A stretch of 64,000 nt of DNA from Collinsella sp. (lineage in GTDB: Bacteria; Actinomycetota; Coriobacteriia; Coriobacteriales; Coriobacteriaceae), in the NCBI GenBank assembly GCA_019414045.1, contig DXMW01000030.1, positions 61,011-125,010 on the forward strand, written 5' to 3'. Of this stretch, positions 19,031 through 26,976 are shown piece by piece. The notes under the pieces were generated by a model that did not search any database, was not told the DNA's origin, and worked only from the letters and a program-made list of their open reading frames with translations. The translations under genes were made by a program, and so were the position numbers. The first letter of the stretch is position 1; each line of letters begins with the position of its first letter.

Positions 19031-19148
19031 GCAGCGCAGCGAGCCGGTTCCAAGTGCCCCAGGTCGCCCCGAAAGAGGAGCGACGCGTACTTTGGTACGC
19101 GAGCGACGGCTTGAGGGGCGAGATGGAGTGCTTGGGGCCGGCGCAGCG
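19031..19148. repeat. Long imperfect inverted repeat
   Basis: Two arms of about 54-60 bp (left 19031-19090, right 19095-19148) match imperfectly around CGCGTAC-TTTG-GTACGCG. The best-paired parts are CCGG..CCAAG..C.CCA..TCGCCCC and the core. It ends 7 bp from the moaC-mobB stop. It may be another palindromic mobile sequence or a terminator-like hairpin. Confidence 0.55.
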
Positions 19149-19155
19149 TCAAGCC

Positions 19156-20457
19156 TTAAAGGTGGTCTTGGATGAGATCGCAGATGGCTCGGGCGTCATT
19201 GATGTTGATGGCTCGGGTCGCGAAGCCGGCGTCGAAGGCCTGACGCGCCAGGGCTTCGTTGCAGGCAAGGGCCAGCGTGTGACCGTCGACCAGGTCGAGC
19301 GAGCTCTTGCCACGCAGACGGTCGACACCGGAGCGCGCGACCACGATGTTGTCGAAACCCTCGGTCTTGTAGCCCTCAATGATCACCACGTCGACATCGT
19401 TGTAGCGCGACAGCAGCTCGCGCGCGGGCATCTCGTCCTCCTCGCGTGTGTCGGCGTACTCCGCCCAGCGCGTGGCGCAGATGAGGCCCACGTGCTTGGA
19501 TCCGGCCTGGTGATGGCGCCAGGTGTCCTTAGCGGGCACATCGATATCAAAGCCGTGATGCCCATGATGCTTGAGCGAGCCCACGCGCAGGCCGCGGCGG
19601 GTGAGCTCGGCGATAACCTTCTCGACGAGCGTGGTCTTGCCCGAGTTTTGGTAGCCGATAAACGCGATCGCAGGGACGGCTGGAGTGGGAGCTGCGGGTG
19701 CGACGGCGACGGGTGCGCTCGCGGGTGCGTCGCCCGCGGCCCCCACAGCCTCAACAGCAGCGGCCTGGCGCTCGGCGCGGTCCCACACACCCGAGCGGCC
19801 GCCTTCCTTGTGCAGCAGGCGAACGTCGACGATCTCCATGCCACGATCGACGGCCTTGCACATGTCATAGATCGTTAAGCACGCGGCACTCGCGCCGGTC
19901 AGGGCCTCCATCTCAATACCCGTCTTGCCCGTCACGCCAGCCGTAACCAGTACGTGAAAGCCAACTTGCCCGTCTGCGCGCGCCGGCGCCCAGCCCTCGG
20001 TCACGTCCTCGGCAGGCGTCCCCACCGGCGCGATAGGCTCGATATCGCACTTACTCTTGGTAATGAGCAACGGATGACACATGGGGATGATGTCACTCGT
20101 GCGTTTGATGGCCATGATGCCCGCAACGCGTGCGCAAGCGAGCACGTCGCCCTTTTTAGCGCCATCCTGCAGCACCATGGCCTGCGTCTCGGGGTGCATA
20201 AGAATCGTGCCCTCGGCGATGGCAATGCGATGGGTCTCGGCCTTGTCGGACACGTCGACCATGCGCACCTCGCCCTTGGCATCCACGTGCGTCAGCTCGT
20301 CGCGGCGGGCGTCGCGGGCGGGCTCGGCAGCAGTGCCGGCGGACGGCTGTACCGCCGCGGACCCAGCGGTGTTGCTGGCAGCAGCCGTGGCTTTATGGGC
20401 AGACATCGCGGCCCTGCGAGCGGCCTTGGTGGCATCGGCGTACCTGCTCTTGGCCAT
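19156..20457 (-). CDS. moaC: MoaC-MobB fusion: cyclic pyranopterin phosphate synthase plus molybdopterin-guanine adaptor
   Basis: Two molybdenum-cofactor proteins are joined in one 433-residue chain. After a 50-residue Ala-rich lead comes MoaC (about 53-215), with IIPMCHPLL and the helix GIEMEALTGASAACLTIYDM carrying catalytic residues. An Ala/Pro-rich linker leads to MobB (about 265-433), with Walker A GYQNSGKTTL, the histidine-rich SLKHHGHHGFDID and the switch region VVIIEGYKTEGFDN. MoaC acts right after MoaA; MobB helps to attach GMP to molybdopterin. The start at 20457 has GGAGG 8 bp upstream, inside the end of moaA; the moaA stop is 4 bp away, so the two are coupled. The linker has no stop or frameshift, so the fusion is real in this sequence. 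Confidence 0.93.
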   Translation of the reverse strand: MAKSRYADATKAARRAAMSAHKATAAASNTAGSAAVQPSAGTAAEPARDARRDELTHVDAKGEVRMVDVSDKAETHRIAIAEGTILMHPETQAMVLQDGAKKGDVLACARVAGIMAIKRTSDIIPMCHPLLITKSKCDIEPIAPVGTPAEDVTEGWAPARADGQVGFHVLVTAGVTGKTGIEMEALTGASAACLTIYDMCKAVDRGMEIVDVRLLHKEGGRSGVWDRAERQAAAVEAVGAAGDAPASAPVAVAPAAPTPAVPAIAFIGYQNSGKTTLVEKVIAELTRRGLRVGSLKHHGHHGFDIDVPAKDTWRHHQAGSKHVGLICATRWAEYADTREEDEMPARELLSRYNDVDVVIIEGYKTEGFDNIVVARSGVDRLRGKSSLDLVDGHTLALACNEALARQAFDAGFATRAININDARAICDLIQDHL

Positions 20458-20461
20458 ATGA

Positions 20462-21517
20462 TCATCCTCCGATTTGGGACATAAATCGTTGCGTGCCCTC
20501 AATTATCGCGTGTTCCTGCGGTTTGTGGGCCACGGCATCGCGCCAAATCGAAAGTACCTGCATATCATCACCACGGCGCAACGCCTCGCGCACCGAATAC
20601 TCGGCATCGCTGAACAGGCACGGACGCACGTTGCCATCGGCCGTCAGGCGCAGGCGGTTGCAGCTCGCGCAAAAATGGTTGGACATGGCGCTGATGAAGC
20701 CGACCGTTCCCGCCGCGCCCGGAAAGCGCCAATAGCGCGCGGGGCCCGCGCCGGCAGGAGCGTCGGTGATGTCAAGCGGTTCGAGCTCGCCCAGACCCAT
20801 CGCGGCGGCCCCGGCATTGACGCGCGCCCGCAGCTCGTCGCTCGGCACGCTGTCGCTCGCATCCCACAACTCGGGGTTGAGCGTGGGTGCGTGAGGGTCC
20901 ACGGCGCAATGCGAGCTCGTGCGCTCGTCGCCGATGGGCATGTATTCGATAAAGCGCAGGTGGATGGGGCGGTCGACGGTCAGTCGTGCGAGGGCCGCCA
21001 CATCCTGGTTGAGCCGGCGCACAACAACGCAGTTGACCTTAACGGGCTCAAAGCCCCAAGCCAGCGCCGCGTCGATGCCAGCCATGGTCTGCTCGAGTCG
21101 ACCCAGGCGCGTGATCTTTCCAAAGAGCGTAGGGTCGAGCGTGTCGAGCGAAATGTTGACGCGGTTAAGCCCCGCGTCCTTGAGCTGCGGCGCCAGCTTG
21201 GGCAGCAGGGCTCCGTTGGTGGTGAGCGAGATGTCCTCGATCCGCGGAATCGCGCGGATGTCGCGAATGAGCGGGATGATACGGCGGCTGACCAGCGGCT
21301 CGCCGCCCGTCAGGCGTACGCGGCGAATGCCCTCCCCCGCCACCAAGCGCACAAAGCGGGCGATTTCCTCGGCGCTGAGTAGCTCGTCGTGTGCACGGGG
21401 CGCCACGCCATCGGCCGGCATGCAGTAAATGCAGCGGAAATTGCACTTGTCGGTAACGGCAATGCGCAGGTAGTTGATATCGCGGCCAAAGCCGTCATGT
21501 TGCACGTGCCCGTCCAC
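20462..21517 (-). CDS. moaA: GTP 3',8-cyclase (radical SAM, molybdenum cofactor step 1)
   Basis: MoaA converts GTP to the 3',8-cyclised intermediate that MoaC turns into cyclic pyranopterin phosphate. The radical SAM cluster cysteines are in KCNFRCIYCMP (residues 25-32); the second cluster is CASCNRLRLTADGNVRPCLF near residue 285; the chain ends in Gly-Gly as required for MoaA. Length (351) is close to the usual size. The start is GTG at 21517, with GGGGAGGG upstream. It is the first gene of the two-gene operon with moaC-mobB. Confidence 0.96.
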   Translation of the reverse strand: MDGHVQHDGFGRDINYLRIAVTDKCNFRCIYCMPADGVAPRAHDELLSAEEIARFVRLVAGEGIRRVRLTGGEPLVSRRIIPLIRDIRAIPRIEDISLTTNGALLPKLAPQLKDAGLNRVNISLDTLDPTLFGKITRLGRLEQTMAGIDAALAWGFEPVKVNCVVVRRLNQDVAALARLTVDRPIHLRFIEYMPIGDERTSSHCAVDPHAPTLNPELWDASDSVPSDELRARVNAGAAAMGLGELEPLDITDAPAGAGPARYWRFPGAAGTVGFISAMSNHFCASCNRLRLTADGNVRPCLFSDAEYSVREALRRGDDMQVLSIWRDAVAHKPQEHAIIEGTQRFMSQIGG

Positions 21518-21651
21518 GCAGCCCTCCCCTCACGCGGCGTTTTATTCTTCGGAAAACATAATACCCCACGAGAGAATCATGCCGACACCCGTACGACAGG
21601 ACAGGTCGCTTCGAGCAAAACGGACTTCCCAAGCCCATCCTCAACACACAG

Positions 21652-21715
21652 ACCATCACAACATTCGATGCTTTTCCCGTTTTTGGCAAAAAACGTCGAA
21701 TGTTGTGATGGTTTG
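21652..21715. repeat. Family A palindromic repeat, copy 3
   Basis: ACCATCACAACATTCGATGC and a matching end TCGAATGTTGTGATGGTTTG. Identical over its 64 bp to copy 4 at 22892, on the other side of the next gene. Confidence 0.92.
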
Positions 21716-21752
21716 CCTGCCCACGGCACCCCGTAGAAAGACCAAAGCGCCC

Positions 21753-22790
21753 CTAGAGGCCGCCGTCCCAGTGGCGAATCACGAATTCTCGAAGGTCGTT
21801 CTGCCGCTTTTGGAACGCTTCGCTTCGGTCGCACTTGAGGCCCATAGCGAGCGCAATGGCGTTCATCGCCCGGTGCAATTGCAGCTGATGGGCAAACTGA
21901 GTCCCGGTGAGGACGATCATCCTAAAGCCCAGCGCGCTCAGTACGGTCATACGCTCCGCATCCGACGCGCTGCGCTGTTTATCAAGATGGTCCGAGCCGT
22001 TGTATTCAATCCCCGTACCGCTCGCAGGCGCATATACGTCAATCTCGAAATACCCGGCCTTTGCGAGACACTTGAACTCGTTGGGAACATCGACCCGATG
22101 GTTGAGCTCGATCTTGGTGTATCCCAGCCCTCCCTGGGAACGTTTTGCTACGACCATGATTGCGGTGGCCGTCTCCATGGGCGACCGCGCGCCATCGTAC
22201 ACGCGCCTGAGCACGGCGGCCGCGCGTACAGCCCCCTGGCGAGATCGATTCTCATTGCAATAGGCAATCAAGTCGGCAACGGTATACCTCTGCCCCATCT
22301 CGACATAATCGTCCGTCGACAGATGATTCAAATGGTATCGGGCGCAGATTTCATAGCCATATTCCAGCTGCTCGGGCTCGCTCATCCACGAACCCGCTTG
22401 GACAAAGCACATGACCTCATCAACCACCAGAAGGTCCTCTGCCACCTCGATAAGATGGCCTGGAGGTACCGGCGCTCCAAACACGTGGCACCTAAATCCA
22501 GCCGGCGTCGAGCGCTCAAAATCGAAGTTGACGAGCGTATCGATATGATCGAGCTCTTCTCGTGGAATACCAAGCGAAACCAGATAGTCGGTAACGATCC
22601 CAACTGCCGTTGAAGCCCTCAGCCCCTTGGCATGGAGTCCCAATTTGGGCAGGCTCGCGGTCGGCTCCGCCTCGCTAGCAAGCGAGTCCTCATCGTATAG
22701 GCTGCTTGCTCGCGAGAGCGGCTCGGACGGGCGCGCCACGTTGTGGTACAGCCAGGCAGTCTTATGGGACAGGACGATCGGCAGGTCCAT
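21753..22790 (-). CDS. Unrecognised protein with DUF559/Vsr-like nuclease-type C-terminus
   Basis: I do not recognise this 345-residue protein as a named family. The N-terminal half (1-200) is mixed alpha/beta with no motif I know. The C-terminal 145 residues look like a PD-(D/E)XK-type fold: Glu206 in SPMET, a strand YFEIDVYAP (Asp251), GTGIEYNGSDH (Glu262, Asp267, His268), an Arg-bearing helix and the strand LGFRMIVLT, as in DUF559 and Vsr-like endonucleases. The canonical Lys is replaced by Asn264. It has GGAGGG upstream of the ATG at 22790. It stands alone between two identical 64-bp palindromes, 38 bp after its stop and 101 bp before its start. It could be a mobile-unit nuclease, a defence protein or a surface-unrelated hypothetical. 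Confidence 0.75.
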   Translation of the reverse strand: MDLPIVLSHKTAWLYHNVARPSEPLSRASSLYDEDSLASEAEPTASLPKLGLHAKGLRASTAVGIVTDYLVSLGIPREELDHIDTLVNFDFERSTPAGFRCHVFGAPVPPGHLIEVAEDLLVVDEVMCFVQAGSWMSEPEQLEYGYEICARYHLNHLSTDDYVEMGQRYTVADLIAYCNENRSRQGAVRAAAVLRRVYDGARSPMETATAIMVVAKRSQGGLGYTKIELNHRVDVPNEFKCLAKAGYFEIDVYAPASGTGIEYNGSDHLDKQRSASDAERMTVLSALGFRMIVLTGTQFAHQLQLHRAMNAIALAMGLKCDRSEAFQKRQNDLREFVIRHWDGGL

Positions 22791-22891
22791 GAGCCCTCCA
22801 ATGGAGTCGGATAACCAACCTTATTCCCCTGCCCACGGGTCCGCACACCTTCGTGCGCAAGAAAGCGATTCCACCCGGTCGAGTGGCAGAA

Positions 22892-22955
22892 AAACCATCA
22901 CAACATTCGATGCTTTTCCCGTTTTTGGCAAAAAACGTCGAATGTTGTGATGGTT
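22892..22955. repeat. Family A palindromic repeat, copy 4
   Basis: Same 64-bp sequence as copy 3, same orientation. Copies 1 and 2 have a different loop, so 3 and 4 are a recent pair. Confidence 0.92.
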
Positions 22956-23005
22956 TGAGGCGAGGTGAGGGGCACGGAAGGGCCAAAGCATCGTGCTCGA
23001 ACGGG

Positions 23006-24904
23006 TTAATCCAGCTCTTTTAAGCCATGCGCCAGTTGCCAGTACTCGCCGTGCTGGGCGAGCAACTCTTCGTGCGTGCCGCGCTCGATGATGCGGCCGT
23101 GTTCGAGGACCATGATGGCGTCGGCGTCGCGGACCGTGGACAGGCGGTGCGCGATCATAAACGTGGTGCGGCCGCGCATGATGCGGTCCATACCGCGCTC
23201 GATGAGCTTTTCGGTACGCGTATCGATGGAGCTCGTGGCCTCGTCCAGAATGAGCACCGGCGGGTCGGCGACGGCAACGCGCGCGATGGCGAGCAGCTGG
23301 CGCTGGCCCTGCGACAGGTTGGCGCCGTCCGCGGTCACGAGCGTGTCATAGCCCTGCGGCAGGCGGCGGATAAACGAGTCGGCGCAGGCTGCCTCGGCAG
23401 CGGCGCGCACCTCTTCGTCAGTCGCGTCGAGCTTGCCAAAGCGGATGTTCTGCGCAATGGTGCCGCTAAACAGGTGCGTGTCCTGCAGCACAATGCCGAG
23501 CGACCCGCGCAGGCTGGCCTTGGCAATGTGCTTGACGTCGATGCCGTCGTACGTGATCTCGCCGTCATCGACCTCGTAGAAGCGGTTGATGAGGTTGGTG
23601 ATGGTCGTCTTACCGGCGCCTGTGGAGCCCACAAAGGCGATCTTTTGCCCCGGCTTGGCAAACAGGTTGAGGTCCGTGAGCACACGGGTGCCCGGCACGT
23701 AGGAAAAGTCCACGGCATGGAAGCGCACGTCGCCGGCAAGCGGGACCAAGCCGCACGTGAGCTCGGTACCGTCGGCAGCCACCACGCGGCCCGACTCATC
23801 AACGGCAGCCACATCATGCAGGTGCCCGTACGCGCCCACGCCCTGGCCCTCGGGAATCTTCCATGCCCACGCGGCGTCGCCCGTCTGCACCAGCTCCACG
23901 CAGCCCTCGTCCACCTCGGGCTTAAGGTCCATAGCCGCAAACAGGCGCTCGGCACCGGCCAACGCGTTGAGCAAGAAGTTGCCAAGCTGCGTAAACTGGT
24001 TGATGGGCATGGCCGCCTGGCGTACGAAGACCAGATAGCTCGCGAGCGCACCCACGTCGGCCAAGCCGTTGATGCAGAGCATGCCGCCCGCCACGGCGAC
24101 GATGGCATAGTTGACGTAGCCAATCACCACGGTCATGGGCACCATCGAGTTGGCGTAGGCCTGCGCGGCACCACCGGTGCGGCGCAGCTCTTGGTTGCGC
24201 ACGTCAAAACCCGCCACGTTGGCCTGCTCGTGATTAAAGACCTTGATGACCTTTTGGCCCGAGACCATCTCTTCGATATATCCGTCCAAATCGCCCAGCG
24301 ATGCCTGCTGGGCGGCAAAGAAGCGCTTAGAGCGCGCGCCCGAGTAGCGCGCATACAGCACAATGGCCGCATCGCACACGAGCGTGATAATCGTGAGCTG
24401 CCAGTTAAGGATGATGAGCATGGCCGTGGTGCCCACAACCTGAATGGCGGCCTGAATCACGTTGGCAAAGCTGTTGTTGAGCGCCTCGGAGACAGTGTCG
24501 ACATCGTTGGTGAAAAAGCTCATGATGTCGCCCGAGCGCGTGCTGTCGAAGTAGCTCAGCGGCAGCATCTGGATGTGCGCAAACAGGTCGCGGCGGATAT
24601 CGGAGACCACGCGCTGGGCCGCGCGCACCATAATCTGCGAGTAGCCCAGAGCCGAGAGCACGCCCGCGGCGTAGATGGCAGCGGTAAAGATAACCTGCTT
24701 AGCGAGCAGTTCCTCGCCGCCCGTTGCCAAACCGTTGACGATGGGGCGCACCATGTAGGTACCGGCAAGGCTTGCGATGGCCGCAACAGAGGCAAGCACA
24801 CCCACTGCGAGCAGCGAGAACTTGGCGTGGCCCATGTAGGAGAGCAGGCGGCGGAGCGTCTGCGCCAGATTGGCGGGACGGGCCTGAGCGGATGTCTTAG
24901 GCAT
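23006..24904 (-). CDS. ABC exporter half with canonical Walker B, signature LSQGQ
   Basis: This 632-residue fused membrane-ATPase protein is the second subunit of a heterodimeric multidrug-type exporter. The exporter-fold membrane domain covers about residues 15-325; the ATPase has Walker A VGSTGAGKTT, signature LSQGQRQLLAIAR and Walker B VLILDEATSSID with the catalytic Glu. A stretch of about 45 residues between the domains (GDAAWAWKIPEGQGVGAYGH onward) is longer than usual. Its ATG at 24904 overlaps the end of the upstream ABC gene by 8 bp (ATGCCTAA). Similar pairs are LmrCD, BmrCD and TmrAB; the substrate is unknown. Confidence 0.92.
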   Translation of the reverse strand: MPKTSAQARPANLAQTLRRLLSYMGHAKFSLLAVGVLASVAAIASLAGTYMVRPIVNGLATGGEELLAKQVIFTAAIYAAGVLSALGYSQIMVRAAQRVVSDIRRDLFAHIQMLPLSYFDSTRSGDIMSFFTNDVDTVSEALNNSFANVIQAAIQVVGTTAMLIILNWQLTIITLVCDAAIVLYARYSGARSKRFFAAQQASLGDLDGYIEEMVSGQKVIKVFNHEQANVAGFDVRNQELRRTGGAAQAYANSMVPMTVVIGYVNYAIVAVAGGMLCINGLADVGALASYLVFVRQAAMPINQFTQLGNFLLNALAGAERLFAAMDLKPEVDEGCVELVQTGDAAWAWKIPEGQGVGAYGHLHDVAAVDESGRVVAADGTELTCGLVPLAGDVRFHAVDFSYVPGTRVLTDLNLFAKPGQKIAFVGSTGAGKTTITNLINRFYEVDDGEITYDGIDVKHIAKASLRGSLGIVLQDTHLFSGTIAQNIRFGKLDATDEEVRAAAEAACADSFIRRLPQGYDTLVTADGANLSQGQRQLLAIARVAVADPPVLILDEATSSIDTRTEKLIERGMDRIMRGRTTFMIAHRLSTVRDADAIMVLEHGRIIERGTHEELLAQHGEYWQLAHGLKELD

Positions 24905-26717
24905 GGCGCTCACCCCCTTCCGTGGCTTGAAGTGATCCGCTGGGGCCAGACGAAGACGGGGCATTTGCGCCGTCTGCGACGTCCGCATCCCCCGCAAACT
25001 CCATCTGCGAGGCATAAATCTCCTGGTAGATGTTGTCGCCCGCCAGCAGTTCCTCGTGCGTGCCCACGCCGTGGACACGACCGTCGTCCAACACCACAAT
25101 GCGATCGGCATCCATGACGCTCGCGATGCGCTGGGCGATGATGAGCACGGTCGTATTGGGAATCCGAGCGATGTGCTCGCGAATCTTAGCGTCGGTCGCC
25201 ATATCGACCGCGCTGGTTGAGTCATCAAAAATGAGCACGCGCGGATGCTTGAGCAGCGTGCGCGCAATGCACAGGCGTTGCTTCTGGCCGCCCGAAACAC
25301 CGGCGCCGCCTTGGCCCAACTCGCCGTCCAGCCCGCCGATGCGATCCAGGAACTCGTCCACGCATGCCGCCCGGCAGGCCGCGAGGAGCTCATCGTCCGA
25401 CGCCTGCGGATTGCCCCACTGCAGGTTCTCGCGCACGGTACCCGTAAACAGCACGTTCTTTTGCAGCACGATACCCACGGCGTCGCGCAAGGTAGCCAAG
25501 TCGTAGTCGCGCACGTCGTGTCCGCCCACAAGCACGGTGCCCTCGGTGGCGTCGTACAAGCGCGCAATCAGCTGCACAAGCGAACTCTTGCCCGAGCCCG
25601 TGCCGCCGAGCACGCCCACCGTGGAGCCTGCTTCAATGCAAAGGTCAATATGCTCGAGCACATCCTCGGCTGCATCCGCGCGGTATTTAAAGGAAACGTC
25701 GCGAAACTCGATGCTTCCGTCGGCCACCTCGTGCACGGCAGCGGCAGCGTCGGGCGCCTGGATAAGCGAACGCTCGTCGAGCACCCGCGAGGTGCGTTCC
25801 ACGCTGGCAAGTGCGCGCGTGAGCAGCAAAAACACGTTGGAAATCATCATGAGCGAGTTCATGATCAGCAGCACATAGCTCATAAAGCCCGTGAGCGAGC
25901 CCACGCCGAGCTCGCCGGCAAGAATCATGCGCCCGCCGATCCACAGAATGGAAAGCGCCGCCACGTACATCGACAGCTGAAACACCGGCAGGTTGAGCAC
26001 GGCGTTGCCAAAGGTCTTCGTCGCGGTGCGCGCAAGCTCGGTATTGACGGCATCGAACTTGGCCTCCTCGTGCTCGGCACGCACGTACGCCTTGACGGCG
26101 CGCACGGCGGTGAGGTCCTCCTGCACCACACCGTTGAGATGGTCCATCGAGGTCTGCAGCTGGCGGTAGAGCGGACTGACGCGATAGGTGATAACGCCCA
26201 GCACGATCGCCAGCACCGGCAGGATGATCGCGAAAACGGTGGCGAGCGGACGCGACAGCACCAGCGCATAGACCAAGCCGACGATGAGCGTCACGGGACC
26301 GCGCACCATGGGGCGAAAGCCATTGCCGATGGCATTTTGGATGACGGTGATATCGGTAGTCATGCGGGTGACGAGCGAGCTGGCGTCGTAGTTATCCAGA
26401 TTGCCAAAAGCGAGCGTCTGGATCTTGCGGTACTCCGCCTCGCGCAAGTTAGCGCCCAGCCCCGAGGCGACGCGAGCAGACGTGCGTGCATAGCCCAAGC
26501 CAAGTACCAGCGAACATGCGGCGCATACCAACATATACGTGCCCTGCAACAGCATGTAGTTGATGTCGCCCGCGGGCACGCCCACATCGATGATATTTGC
26601 CATGATGACCGGGATAAACAGCTCGAGCGCCGTCTCGGCCGTCACAAAGAGCACGCCGAGCATGGCATCGCGGCGGTATGCCCCCAGATAGGAAAACAAA
26701 ATCTTGAGATTGCGCAC
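24897..26717 (-). CDS. ABC exporter half with degenerate Walker B (DD)
   Basis: This 606-residue subunit is the first of the heterodimeric exporter. Walker A is GGTGSGKSS and the signature VSGGQKQRLCIAR is intact. Walker B reads LIFDDSTSAVD, with Asp in place of the catalytic Glu, and the switch His is Gln (IIAQRIAS). These changes mark the non-hydrolysing site of asymmetric ABC exporters; the partner has the reverse pattern. The start is GTG at 26717, with GGGGGA upstream; the only nearby ATG is out of frame. The divergent MATE exporter 260 bp away suggests a small multidrug-efflux cluster. Confidence 0.9.
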   Translation of the reverse strand: MRNLKILFSYLGAYRRDAMLGVLFVTAETALELFIPVIMANIIDVGVPAGDINYMLLQGTYMLVCAACSLVLGLGYARTSARVASGLGANLREAEYRKIQTLAFGNLDNYDASSLVTRMTTDITVIQNAIGNGFRPMVRGPVTLIVGLVYALVLSRPLATVFAIILPVLAIVLGVITYRVSPLYRQLQTSMDHLNGVVQEDLTAVRAVKAYVRAEHEEAKFDAVNTELARTATKTFGNAVLNLPVFQLSMYVAALSILWIGGRMILAGELGVGSLTGFMSYVLLIMNSLMMISNVFLLLTRALASVERTSRVLDERSLIQAPDAAAAVHEVADGSIEFRDVSFKYRADAAEDVLEHIDLCIEAGSTVGVLGGTGSGKSSLVQLIARLYDATEGTVLVGGHDVRDYDLATLRDAVGIVLQKNVLFTGTVRENLQWGNPQASDDELLAACRAACVDEFLDRIGGLDGELGQGGAGVSGGQKQRLCIARTLLKHPRVLIFDDSTSAVDMATDAKIREHIARIPNTTVLIIAQRIASVMDADRIVVLDDGRVHGVGTHEELLAGDNIYQEIYASQMEFAGDADVADGANAPSSSGPSGSLQATEGGERHA

Positions 26718-26905
26718 GCAGGTTCATCCCCCATCAAACGTTGTTCGCAAACCCACGTATTATGGCGCGCCGTGCGGCGGTGTCAAGTGCTCCGAAATCG
26801 ATTTCTGCAAGGCTAGTGCAGGCGCCATGCTCACAGGGCGCATGTCCGTATTCAATTGGAAATGAACGCGTGCGTGACTTTTTCGCCCCGCCGCCAACAC
26901 AAACC

Positions 26906-26936
26906 TTGACTCTACAATCGTTGTAGGGTTTTCACT
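26906..26936 (+). promoter_or_regulatory. Candidate MATE promoter with internal palindrome
   Basis: TTGACT (26906-26911) is followed by the palindrome CTACAATCGTTGTAG (26912-26926) and then by a weak -10 near 26929-26936. A palindrome sitting in the spacer is the usual place for a MerR-type operator, but no such regulator gene is in the window. Confidence 0.4.
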
Positions 26937-26976
26937 ACACTGGTACGTAAACAGACCAAGCCAGAAAGCCCCGCCC

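Noticed and set aside
7235..22955. CRISPR array made from the repeated hairpins
   Set aside because: Copies are scattered kilobases apart, lack regular spacers, and no cas gene is present.
23027..25117. Plus-strand open frame of 696 codons across the ABC pair
   Set aside because: Covers two overlapping real ABC genes on the other strand; no recognisable domain.
24905..25567. Upstream extension of the second ABC subunit to 25567
   Set aside because: This part lies out of frame over the ATPase domain of the first subunit; the ATG at 24904 with stop overlap is the natural start.
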